Shown in pieces: positions 1 to 4,806 of a stretch of DNA of 5,040 nt. Below the pieces are notes generated by a model. The model was not told the origin of the DNA and did not search any database. It worked only from the letters and a program-made list of their open reading frames with translations. The position numbers and the translations under genes were made by a program. The stretch is from Methanosaeta sp. UBA80 (lineage in GTDB: Archaea > Halobacteriota > Methanosarcinia > Methanotrichales > Methanotrichaceae): contig DAWB01000184.1 of NCBI GenBank assembly GCA_002505805.1, forward strand, positions 1 through 5,040. Direction: 5' to 3'. Positions within the stretch are counted from its first letter, which is position 1; every line of letters begins with the position of its first letter.

Positions 1-3
1 GGT

Positions 4-83
4 CCGGGCGTTTTATTTCCTGTAGATTATCACCATATTAATTGTGGCAACGAATGTTGAAAAAGACATTTTATCACGCCCGG
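4..83. repeat. Imperfect inverted repeat at left edge
   Basis: An 8-bp arm CCGGGCGT at 4-11 is the exact reverse complement of ACGCCCGG at 76-83, and AT-rich DNA lies just inside both arms. The arms are about 64 bp apart. This could be a pair of short terminal repeats of a small degenerate element, or chance in a GC-rich genome. No ORF lies between the arms and no target-site duplication is evident. The function is unknown. Confidence 0.3.
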
Positions 84-200
84 TCACGCAGGCCACATCC
101 GGAAGAATAATCCTAAGTTTGGAGAAGCAGGCGAAAATTTTCAGAAAGGCTAATTGGTTGCAATTTTCTTAGTGTGCATGATTGGAGAATGGTACCCTCG

Positions 201-345
201 GATCCTGGGGCGCACATCTTCAGGCGGGCGAAGGTGGGCCGTAGGATCTCAGAGGCAACCTTCTTCCGGCGCTTGTTCGGGGCCGCAATAAGCAAGTTGA
301 TTTTGATGTTGGGCCGCATCCATACCAGGTCGAACATATGCAGCA
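201..345 (+). repeat. Dispersed repeat copy R1 (right half only)
   Basis: This stretch matches the right half of the repeat family in this window. It begins with GATCCTGGGG at 201, continues with CAGGCGGGCGAAGGTGGGCC (221-240), then GGATCTCA (244-251), and ends with GGCGCTTGTTCGGGGC near 283. The left hairpin arm is missing. It extends further right than R3-R5: the DNA at about 285-330 aligns with the right end of R2 (1246-1290). On the minus strand it keeps an open reading frame, listed separately. Boundaries are by eye. Confidence 0.75.
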
Positions 346-352
346 GCCTGGA
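218..352 (-). pseudogene. Fragment resembling the C-terminus of a nuclease-like protein
   Basis: Read on the minus strand from 352, this encodes a fragment that includes LLHMFDLVWMRPNIKINLL, then IAAPNKRRKK, then EILRPTFARLK. From memory this pattern (a leucine-rich helix, a hydrophobic strand ending in APxxRRxKV, then an I-x-RPTF motif) resembles the C-terminal end of restriction or PD-(D/E)XK-like nuclease proteins. I cannot run a search to confirm it. A stop at 353-355 lies directly upstream in frame and no catalytic region remains, so it is a remnant. A Met codon at 337 gives a 74-codon ORF whose tail after FARLK no longer looks conserved. The same peptide pattern appears more decayed in R2 to R5, so the repeat family may descend from this gene. 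Confidence 0.45.
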
Positions 353-491
353 CTAGATGCAGAGAGAAGAATTTAAGGTGGATAAAAAGGATCAGGCGAT
401 GTGCTGGAGCTTTTTGCTGGAACTGAAATAGGTATCAAGCCGGGATATGTCTTGAAAAGCTATTTAATCCGGGCATGCTTTCCGATATATT
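285..491. other. Gene-poor stretch left of the 48-aa ORF
   Basis: No intact gene is supported here. Only a 24-codon ORF (ATG 357, stop 429-431, plus strand) is visible. It encodes MQREEFKVDKKD followed by a hydrophobic tail with WSFLLELK. It has no clear ribosome-binding site and I do not recognise it, so it may be a gene scrap or chance. The right end of the stretch holds the candidate promoter of the next gene. Confidence 0.4.
454..468 (+). promoter_or_regulatory. Candidate archaeal BRE/TATA promoter for the 48-aa ORF
   Basis: The purine-rich GAAAAG is followed by TATTTAAT at 461-468. The TATA-like centre is about 27 bp before the GTG at 492, which is the spacing that would start a transcript at or next to the first codon. 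This fits leaderless transcription, common in archaea, and would explain the missing Shine-Dalgarno sequence. It is by-eye motif matching only. Confidence 0.4.
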
Positions 492-638
492 GTGTCAGAG
501 CAGCCAACAGCAAGATCAACGAGGACGGCAGAGAGATCTGATGATAAATTTGAAGGTCTGAGCCCAAGCGAGAGAGTGCGCCTTGAAGAAAGCATGCGGC
601 GCAATGAAAGACTTATGAAGCGCCTGGCCGAAATGTGA
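492..638 (+). CDS. Small charged protein of unknown function (possible antitoxin)
   Basis: This is a 48-residue ORF beginning VSEQPTARSTRTAERSDD and ending KRLAEM. The C-terminal half, from about residue 23 (LSPSERVRLEESMRR...), is a highly charged and probably helical stretch. GTG at 492 is chosen because no in-frame ATG precedes it and a TATA-like box is correctly spaced for a leaderless start. The ORF is open upstream only to a stop at 465-467. It ends 4 bp before the end of the convergent Doc-like toxin gene, so the two are tail to tail. Small charged helical proteins often serve as antitoxins, but antitoxins are normally encoded upstream of their toxin on the same strand, so partnership with Doc is only a guess. 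I do not recognise a family. It could also be the truncated end of a larger gene. Confidence 0.45.
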   Translation: MSEQPTARSTRTAERSDDKFEGLSPSERVRLEESMRRNERLMKRLAEM

Positions 639-642
639 GCAC

Positions 643-1011
643 TTATTGTCTTTCGGTATTATTCGCCAGCCATTTTCTGACTTCATCAACATGACATTGA
701 TAACTAGCGATTTTCAGCAGCACTTCAATTATCTCCTCTTCTCTTGCTGTAATAAAATACCCCTCGCTGCTCAGGATTAATTCTGCGATTTGAAAAGCGG
801 ATCTCTTGTTTCCATCCAGAAAGGGATGGCGATCAGCTACGATATGCAAAGCGATTGCCGCTTGCCGAAAGAGATCTTGTTGTGCATTGACCTGGTCCAC
901 CAGGTAATCGATGGTACCCTGGCAAAGAACTCCATCTGTACCGCCAAAATTGCTGATTATCAGATGATGGATTTCCAGAATCTTCTCGGAAGTGAGGATC
1001 ATGATTTCCAC
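643..1011 (-). CDS. doc: Doc-like Fic-fold toxin (death on curing family)
   Basis: This 122-residue protein has the Fic/Doc active-site motif HPFLDGNKR at residues 62-70, with histidine 62 and the Doc-type NKR ending in place of the GNGR of AMP-transferring Fic proteins. The length agrees with phage P1 Doc (about 126 residues). P1 Doc phosphorylates elongation factor Tu and stops translation; the target here is unknown. The GTG start at 1011 overlaps a TAG (TAGTG). An ATG at 1003 (MILTSEKILEI) is an equally reasonable start and resembles the N-terminus of other Doc proteins. An AT-rich TAGTAATAAC near 1030-1040 could act as a TATA box for a leaderless mRNA. No Phd-like antitoxin is visible just upstream: that frame shows no credible protein and runs into repeat R2. 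The toxin is therefore solitary, has lost its partner, or uses an unconventional one such as the convergent 48-residue ORF. Confidence 0.88.
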   Translation of the reverse strand: MEIMILTSEKILEIHHLIISNFGGTDGVLCQGTIDYLVDQVNAQQDLFRQAAIALHIVADRHPFLDGNKRSAFQIAELILSSEGYFITAREEEIIEVLLKIASYQCHVDEVRKWLANNTERQ

Positions 1012-1120
1012 TAAGGAACGCGTGGCATTGTTATTACTAGCTTTCGGCGCGCGCTGAGCATCCCTCCTCTTTGGCAGCGCAGGTAAAAGGGATGGTTCTT
1101 TCTCGAAGGCGGATCATATG

Positions 1121-1290
1121 GAAGGTTCTTCCGCGGTCTGGGAGATGAACTCCTGCTTCATGTAGCGAATTAAGCCTCCCGATCTGCTCCATCCCCCGCC
1201 GCAGCTTGGGAGCAGTGGCGGAGGCGGCAGATCCTGGGGCAGGCGTGAATAGGTGGATCTTGATCTTGGGCGGCATTCAACCAAAATAGA
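1121..1290 (+). repeat. Dispersed repeat copy R2
   Basis: The left part (from about GAAGGTTCTTCCGC at 1121) matches R3 and partly R4, and the core at 1181-1233 is the best-preserved hairpin of the family. GATCTGC (1181-1187) pairs with GCAGATC (1227-1233) and CCGCC (1196-1200) with GGCGG (1217-1221). An alternative stem pairs CTGCTCC (1184-1190) with GGAGCAG (1209-1215). After GGGGCAGG the middle of the repeat is deleted (about 90 bp compared with R1 and R3). The sequence resumes near 1246 with a segment matching the far right end of R1. On the minus strand the resumed segment reads MPPKIKIHLF, matching MRPNIKINLL in R1. It fills most of the gene-free gap between doc and the HEPN gene. Confidence 0.8.
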
Positions 1291-1364
1291 AATCCTGGAT
1301 CCTCACCGGAATAGATGGGATCTGCGATGCTCACTATGCATATTCTTCTTTAAGTGTGGCCCCA

Positions 1365-1705
1365 TCAGGATCGATCCATCTCACTCATTATTCTCTCGAT
1401 CTGCTGCTCCAGCAAGGGAATATCTTGCTCCACGATATCCCAGATCCTAACGACGTCGATCCTCAGATACTCGTGAACGGCAACATTCCTAAAGCCCGAT
1501 ATACTTCGCCAATCAACTTCTGGATGCAGCTCTCTCAAAGAGTGAGAAAGACGTTGCGTGGACTCGGCAAGGATTTGCAGGTTGCGCATGACTGCATCCT
1601 GGGTATTTGTATCAGCAAAGAAGAGTCTTTTCCTTCCTCTGTGTAACTCATCACGCGCTCGATGCACTCCTTGATATGAATCAGATAGAGCCGGTCATCT
1701 TTCAG
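1365..1705 (-). pseudogene. HEPN-family RNase toxin (HepT-like), frameshifted
   Basis: The HEPN signature RNVAVHEY fits R-x4-H-x-Y, the RNase motif of HepT-type (DUF86) toxins, in which the tyrosine is the residue modified by the MNT antitoxin. In the frame of the C-terminal part, the only upstream ATG (1667) gives an N-terminus (MHRARDELHRG) unlike the family. Another frame from 1705 instead encodes [18 protein letters not shown], then MSYTEEGKD, which does look like a HEPN N-terminus. The two frames join at 1622-1625 if one base is restored after the GAC codon, giving EEGKD-x-FFADT and about 113 residues, the normal size. The expected start overlapping the MNT stop is CTG (1705-1703), where ATG or TTG would be usual. 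Explanations are a true inactivating deletion, a sequencing error, or programmed frameshifting. The catalytic C-terminal part is otherwise intact. Confidence 0.75.
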
Positions 1706-1992
1706 AGAGGTACCGCCTCCTTCAGCACCCTGTCTTTGATATACCAGTGCAGCCCCTCCGGGGTTACAACATCAACCTTGCAGCCCAGGAGCTCTTCAAG
1801 ATCGGCTAGCAATCCCCCTGGGAAGAATGGTGTCCTTCCCGGTCCAACATCAACCAGCAGATCGATGTCGCTCTCTTCATCCGCTTCTCCCCGGGCAGCT
1901 GAGCCGAAGATGCGTACATTGCGGGCGCCGTGCTTGGCGGCAATGCTTAAAATCTCTTCCCGGCGGGATTTCAGTAGGTTATTCAGATCCAT
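1702..1992 (-). CDS. Minimal nucleotidyltransferase antitoxin (MntA-like)
   Basis: This 96-residue protein has the Pol-beta-type nucleotidyltransferase core: GSAARG at residues 30-35, a DID dyad (D42, D44) within ESDIDLLVD, and a third acidic residue at D74 in CKVDVVT. In characterised MntA/HepT pairs the nucleotidyltransferase transfers AMP to a tyrosine of the HEPN toxin and inactivates it. The gene lies directly upstream of the HEPN gene on the minus strand, and its TGA overlaps the expected HEPN start by four bases (CTGA). The ATG at 1992 is chosen because no other start lies in the open frame upstream. A TATA-like GATAAAAAC near 2041-2048 may be its promoter. The N-terminal part shares nearly identical DNA with the second MNT gene (37 of 39 bases, 1901-1939 against 5002-5040), so the two pairs are paralogous. 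Because its toxin is frameshifted, this antitoxin may now act alone or on the other module. Confidence 0.88.
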   Translation of the reverse strand: MDLNNLLKSRREEILSIAAKHGARNVRIFGSAARGEADEESDIDLLVDVGPGRTPFFPGGLLADLEELLGCKVDVVTPEGLHWYIKDRVLKEAVPL

Positions 1993-2088
1993 AGCTACGC
2001 ACTTCTGCTTTCCTCTTCTATTCTCATCCTTCGGATTTAGTTTTTATCATAGCTGTCTTGCCCTGTAGCTGCAACAGCAGTCCGGCTG

Positions 2089-2305
2089 GAAGCGTCTTCC
2101 GCTATCTAGGAGATGGCCTCCGGCTTCAGATAGCGAATTGTGCCTCCCGATCTGCTCCATTACCCCGCCGCAGCTTGGCAGCAGTGGCGGAGGCGACAGA
2201 TCCTGGGGCAGGGGCGGCTCCAGGCGGGAGAAGGTGGGCCGGGGGATCTCATAGGCAATCTTCTCCCGGCGCCTTGTCCGGGGCTACCATGAAGGCGGCA
2301 ATATG
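2089..2305 (+). repeat. Dispersed repeat copy R3 (most complete copy)
   Basis: This is the longest uninterrupted copy: left arm with TAGCGAATTGTGCCTCCC, hairpin core 2149-2202 (GATCTG against CAGATC, CCGCCG against TGGCGG), then the GC-rich right half with GAGAAGGTGGGCC, GGGGGATCTCATAGGCAA and CGCCTTGTCCGGGGC. On the minus strand the right half still reads as HIAAFMVAPDK, then, across one frameshift, KIAYEIPRPTFSR. This matches the nuclease-like fragment in R1. The alternative CTGCTCC/GGAGCAG stem has one mismatch here (GCAGCAG). The copy lies between the start of the MNT gene and the VapBC pair. Confidence 0.8.
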
Positions 2306-2430
2306 ACATCGTCCATTGGCAGCAACACAGGAAGCGATCGGAGTGCTGACTATCGGGGCCGTTCAATAAATCTTGAAAAGAACAAAGACCACAAATCATT
2401 AAAGCAAAGAAGATATAAGACATTAGCATA

Positions 2431-2652
2431 ATGACTGATGCAGTTATGGTTGATGACGGCCTCCTGATTCCTAAGAGCCTTCTCAATAAGCTTGGTACAG
2501 AAAACCTGGAAGTCTTGACCAGGGGCAGGGAGATTGTGATCCGTCCAAAAACCAAGACCAGGCATTATTATGGTTTTATGGGTATCAGCGAGTACAATGA
2601 AGTTTTAATAAAAGAGCTAGAGCATGATTGGGAAGAGAGTGGCAAAGATTGA
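2431..2652 (+). CDS. vapB: AbrB/MazE-like antitoxin (VapB)
   Basis: This 73-residue protein begins with a short swapped-hairpin-type segment: GLLIPKSLLNKLG (residues 10-22) followed by LEVLTRGREIVIRPK (26-40), the pattern of AbrB/SpoVT-type DNA-binding antitoxins. Its C-terminal 30 residues (HYYGFMGISEYNEVLIKELEH) are the likely toxin-wrapping tail. It would bind and silence the PIN toxin encoded next and repress its own promoter. The ATG at 2431 has no good ribosome-binding site. A second in-frame ATG at 2446 (MVDDGLLIPK) lies about 30 bp after the TATA-like GATATAAG (2412-2419), so the leaderless start could be there instead. The coding end overlaps vapC by up to 25 bases, typical of a co-transcribed pair. 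Confidence 0.8.
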   Translation: MTDAVMVDDGLLIPKSLLNKLGTENLEVLTRGREIVIRPKTKTRHYYGFMGISEYNEVLIKELEHDWEESGKD

Positions 2653-3155
2653 AATTATTATTATATTCTTCTTCAAATCCTATTTTCATAGATGCCAATG
2701 TGTTCCTTGACTACACACTTCCCAACAGAGAATTCGGAGAAGCGGTTTCGGATTTCCTAGAGAGGATTGAGCTACAGGATATTGATGCTATTACAACCCC
2801 GATCGTCCTAAACGAGGTCTCTTATATTCTGCTCCTTCAAAGAGGAATGGTTATTCTAGATACCGAAAATAGGGATGCTGTCAGAAGCAGAATAAAGGAA
2901 AACAGTCATTTCGCTCATCAGTGCTATGATGCGGTTGACATGTTCAATGAATTCATCAGTGGCCTTGATGGCTTGAAATTGATCCCCGTCCAGCCAGAGG
3001 ATTATTTGCTGGCCTCAGATCTTGGAAGGAACTACAACTTGCTTCCAATCGATGCACTTCATCTGTCGGCTATGAGGCGCTGCCGTATTCGCGATATTGC
3101 CACCAGAGACAGGGATTTTGAGCGAGTGGACGGAATTGTTGTCTGGAGTCCATAA
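2628..3155 (+). CDS. vapC: PIN-domain ribonuclease toxin (VapC)
   Basis: This 175-residue protein carries the four acidic residues of the PIN fold: D22 in FIDANVFLDY, E63 in VLNEVSYIL, D142 in LLPIDALHLSAM, and D161 or D163 in IATRDRDFERV. Together they would bind metal and cut RNA. VapC toxins cleave tRNA, rRNA or mRNA; the target here cannot be read from sequence. At 175 residues it is longer than typical VapC (about 130) because of an extra helical stretch in the middle (around residues 70-115). The ATG at 2628 overlaps vapB by 25 bases. A TTG at 2649 overlapping the vapB TGA is an alternative that would shorten the protein by 7 residues and leave the PIN fold complete. Confidence 0.88.
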   Translation: MGREWQRLKLLLYSSSNPIFIDANVFLDYTLPNREFGEAVSDFLERIELQDIDAITTPIVLNEVSYILLLQRGMVILDTENRDAVRSRIKENSHFAHQCYDAVDMFNEFISGLDGLKLIPVQPEDYLLASDLGRNYNLLPIDALHLSAMRRCRIRDIATRDRDFERVDGIVVWSP

Positions 3156-3240
3156 AAAGCGTCCAGGAAATAAATCCGGGAAGTGCAGGTATGACGGACT
3201 CTGCCCTATAGCTATCCTTCTCACGCCTCCTCCGGCTCGC

Positions 3241-3409
3241 AGCACTGGAGCAATCTCGGAGAGAACTCCTGCTTCATATAGCGATCGCACCTTCCGATCT
3301 GCTCCATCCCCCCGCCGCATCTTGGGAGCAGGGGCGGCTTCAGGGGGGCGGATGCGGGCCGGGGGATCTCACAGGCGACCAATCTCCCGGCGCTTGTCCG
3401 GGGCAATTA
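3241..3409 (+). repeat. Dispersed repeat copy R4 (right hairpin arm deleted)
   Basis: The left part (CTCGGAGAGAACTCCTGCTTCATATAGCG, 3255-3283) matches R2 and R3. The core has GATCTGCTCC (3296-3305) and GGGAGCA (3324-3330), so the short alternative stem is nearly kept. A deletion of about 27 bp, between GGGAGCA and GGGGCGGC, removes the GGCGG/GCAGATC arms and hence the long hairpin. The right half continues with GGGGGATCTCACAGGCGACC and ends CGCTTGTCCGGGGC at about 3404, only a few bases from the hsdR-fragment stop codon. Minus-strand translation gives APDKRRE and CEIPRP in two frames. Confidence 0.75.
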
Positions 3410-3640
3410 TCATTTGACCCAATCTTTGCACAACAATTCGGCCTGCTCTAGAACAGTCTGTGTCGCTTTCTCTTGCTTGTCTGGAGGATAGCCATATTTC
3501 CGAAGCAATCGCCTGATGATCACTCTGAGCTTTGCTCTGGATGATTCCTTTACCGACCAATCACTGGTAAAATTCTTGCGAACTGATTCAACCAGCTCTT
3601 GTGCGATCTTATTTAAGGTCTCTTCAGGGGACAGATAAGA
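3410..3640 (-). pseudogene. hsdR: C-terminal fragment of type I restriction subunit HsdR
   Basis: Reading from about 3630 down to the TGA at 3412-3410, the frame encodes [17 protein letters not shown], then the segment with [20 protein letters not shown], and ends with [18 protein letters not shown]. This is the conserved tail found at the C-terminus of EcoEI-like HsdR restriction subunits, which normally exceed 700 residues and carry helicase and nuclease domains. Only about 70-75 residues remain, and no helicase or nuclease motif exists in the window. The frame stays open to an ATG at 3730, but residues before about 33 do not look like HsdR and overlap the RelBE promoter region, so the homology ends near 3630-3640. 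The natural C-terminus is intact, so the 5' part was removed by the event that placed the RelBE pair beside it. It is unlikely to have restriction activity. Confidence 0.8.
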
Positions 3641-3663
3641 GCTGTTGCTCTTTCCAAAACTAT

Positions 3664-3677
3664 GAAAACGTTTAACT
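3664..3677 (+). promoter_or_regulatory. Candidate promoter of the RelBE pair
   Basis: GAAAACG followed by TTTAACT (3671-3677) resembles a weak archaeal BRE plus TATA box. Transcription would start near 3697-3700, leaving a leader of about 14 bases that contains GGTGTGA (3704-3710) as ribosome-binding site. The match is weak. Confidence 0.28.
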
Positions 3678-3712
3678 GATAAGCTGGAAAATAAAACATG
3701 CATGGTGTGACA

Positions 3713-3910
3713 ATGGGCGCGACGATTCATGTGAATGAGGATATTAAGACCCGCTTGAAGCTTCTGGCTCGAGGCAGTGAGACGGAGGACGAAGTTTTGC
3801 AGAGGCTGATAAGATACTATGAGGAAGCGGACTTGGAAGAGATCATCGAGGCCAGGTGGGAGCGGCTGCAGAAAGAGAAAGCAGAGTACATACCTCTGGA
3901 AGAAGTCTGA
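3713..3910 (+). CDS. relB: RelB-like antitoxin
   Basis: This 65-residue acidic protein starts [20 protein letters not shown] short strand followed by helices looks like a ribbon-helix-helix or similar DNA-binding fold (about residues 3-38, ending LIRYYEE). The C-terminal half ([18 protein letters not shown]) is helical and charged, as in antitoxin tails that wrap a RelE toxin. The ATG at 3713 is preferred over the one at 3698 because GGTG (3704-3707) in GGTGTGA lies at good distance as a ribosome-binding site and because the N-terminus then fits small archaeal antitoxins. Its TGA overlaps the relE ATG (TGATG), so the pair is translationally coupled. It probably neutralises RelE and represses the shared promoter. 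Confidence 0.8.
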   Translation: MGATIHVNEDIKTRLKLLARGSETEDEVLQRLIRYYEEADLEEIIEARWERLQKEKAEYIPLEEV

Positions 3911-4173
3911 TGCAAGTTCAAGTTCACCCCAGAGTTAAGAATTACCTGGATGAGAGCGGTGAAAAAGAGAGACTAAAAGAAGGACTTGCCAGGCTGGGCG
4001 ATGATCCATTCACATCCAGAAGCGGCCTGGATGTCAAGAAGCTCAAAGGCAAGACGCATGATGTCTATCGCCTAAGAATCGGAGAACACCGATTTGAGTA
4101 TTTTGTGGAGGATGGAACAGTGTGGGTCCAAAACGCATTTCGCAGGGAGCGGGGATATGTGCAGGGACGATAG
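3910..4173 (+). CDS. relE: RelE/ParE-superfamily toxin
   Basis: This 87-residue protein matches the archaeal RelE size and pattern: a helical N-terminus ([11 protein letters not shown]...[14 protein letters not shown]), the central VKKLKGK, the strand pair [20 protein letters not shown], and a basic C-terminus NAFRRERGY. RelE toxins enter the ribosomal A site and cleave mRNA; the clustered lysines and arginines ([17 protein letters not shown]) fit RNA binding. The ATG at 3910 overlaps the antitoxin stop. An upstream ATG at 3856 lies inside the antitoxin and would add an 18-residue unrelated leader, so it is not used. A ParE-type gyrase poison is the main alternative, less likely given the archaeal-RelE-like sequence. 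The gene is convergent with the second HEPN gene, with repeat R5 between them. Confidence 0.85.
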   Translation: MQVQVHPRVKNYLDESGEKERLKEGLARLGDDPFTSRSGLDVKKLKGKTHDVYRLRIGEHRFEYFVEDGTVWVQNAFRRERGYVQGR

Positions 4174-4455
4174 CTCCTGGATGTCGGAAGCGGAGGCTGG
4201 TTCTTCCGGTGATCGCTCCTCTTGGCTCTCGATCTTGTCAAGCAGGACGCAATTATGAAATCAGGGGATTTTGTGCAGCAAGCTGCTGCATAATTCCCGA
4301 TCTGCTCCATACCCCGCCACAGCTTGGGAGCAGAGGAGGCGGCAGATCCTGGGGCAGGGGCGGCTTCTGGCGGGCGAAGGTGGGCCAGGGGATCTCATAA
4401 GCAATCACATCGAGCAGTTCCTGATAATCCCCTTTAAGAATCCCGTTTAACATCA
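4174..4455. other. Gene-free gap between relE and second HEPN gene
   Basis: The gap contains a short perfect hairpin, TGCAGCA (4274-4280) with TGCTGCA (4284-4290) around a 3-base loop, then repeat R5. No T-run follows the hairpin, so it is not a convincing terminator. A minus-strand frame starts with an ATG (4456) overlapping the HEPN stop (TAATG): [16 protein letters not shown], then it enters the R5 peptide IAYEIPWPTFARQK. This 67-codon frame is probably a repeat-derived scrap rather than a third gene of the HEPN operon, though the overlapping start leaves that open. Confidence 0.5.
4290..4405 (+). repeat. Dispersed repeat copy R5
   Basis: The core hairpin spans 4299-4348 (GATCTGC against GCAGATC), and the loop is shortened by three bases at AGCAGAGGAGGCGG compared with R2. 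The alternative stem CTGCTCC/GGAGCAG is kept. The right half (GGCGGGCGAAGGTGGGCC, GGGGATCTCATAAGCAATC) stops near 4405, and the usual CGGCGCTTGTCCGGGGC end is absent. The left flank seen in R2-R4 is also missing. Minus-strand translation gives IAYEIPWPTFARQKPPLPQ. Confidence 0.8.
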
Positions 4456-4806
4456 TTAGTCGCTATCTTCATCTTCTAAAATATTCAGAATTTTCTCCAC
4501 TTGTTCTTTGAAAAGTGGTAGATCACCGATGATGACCTGCCACACCTCATCAATATCTACACCGAAATACTCGTGAACGAGTATATTGCGCATGGCTACA
4601 ATCTGCGGCCACGGCGCTTCAGGATGAGCAGCGTGAAAGTCCCGCCCGAGCTGAGCCGCCGCTTCCCCGATGATCTGAAGGTGGTATACCATCCAGACCT
4701 GAATCAATTCGTCGCTCTCCAGGCAATCCCGGCCTCTCGCAGCATATCTCTGGATGCTGGCAATGGCCTCGAGAATATCCCTGAGCTGCTCCTTTGGATC
4801 TCTCAA
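4456..4806 (-). CDS. HEPN-family RNase toxin (HepT-like), second module
   Basis: This 116-residue all-helical protein carries the HEPN RNase motif RNILVHEY, again R-x4-H-x-Y, inside [20 protein letters not shown]. The tyrosine is the predicted AMP acceptor for the neighbouring MNT protein. The start is TTG (4806-4804), chosen because it overlaps the MNT stop by four bases (TTGA) and gives [15 protein letters not shown], a normal HepT-type N-terminus and length. An ATG start would lose the first helix. Unlike the first module the frame is unbroken, so this is the likely functional copy. HEPN toxins of this class cleave RNA or tRNA ends and slow growth when freed. The acidic tail ILEDEDSD is a minor oddity. 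It forms a two-gene operon with the upstream MNT gene. Confidence 0.88.
   Translation of the reverse strand: MRDPKEQLRDILEAIASIQRYAARGRDCLESDELIQVWMVYHLQIIGEAAAQLGRDFHAAHPEAPWPQIVAMRNILVHEYFGVDIDEVWQVIIGDLPLFKEQVEKILNILEDEDSD

Noticed and set aside
790..1014. 74-codon plus-strand ORF across doc
   Set aside because: It is antisense to the Doc active-site region, which is clearly coding on the minus strand.
1037..1276. 79-codon minus-strand ORF upstream of doc as an antitoxin
   Set aside because: It is almost entirely repeat R2 sequence; it shares the peptide MEQIGR..NSL.EAG with R3 and R4 and shows no antitoxin features.
1607..2068. 153-codon plus-strand ORF
   Set aside because: It runs antisense through the MNT gene and the HEPN start. 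The minus-strand MNT frame has clear catalytic motifs, so this is a shadow rich in Ser, Arg and Leu.
2160..2555. 131-codon minus-strand ORF
   Set aside because: It overlaps vapB in antisense and repeat R3; its composition (low-complexity Pro/Arg end) does not look like a protein.
4274..4290. Hairpin TGCAGCA/TGCTGCA as a terminator of relBE
   Set aside because: No T-run follows, archaeal termination usually relies on T-rich tracts, and it lies about 100 bases after relE. The fold may be chance.
4122..4400. 92-codon plus-strand ORF after relE
   Set aside because: It overlaps the relE end in another frame and then runs through repeat R5; the translation is Gly/Arg-rich repeat sequence.
201..4405. 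CRISPR array
   Set aside because: The repeats are long, diverged and about 1 kb apart with genes between them; there are no short regular spacers and no cas genes.
201..4405. True integron with attC sites
   Set aside because: No tyrosine-recombinase gene or recognisable attC core sites are visible, and the cassettes differ in orientation. Only the cassette-like layout is similar.
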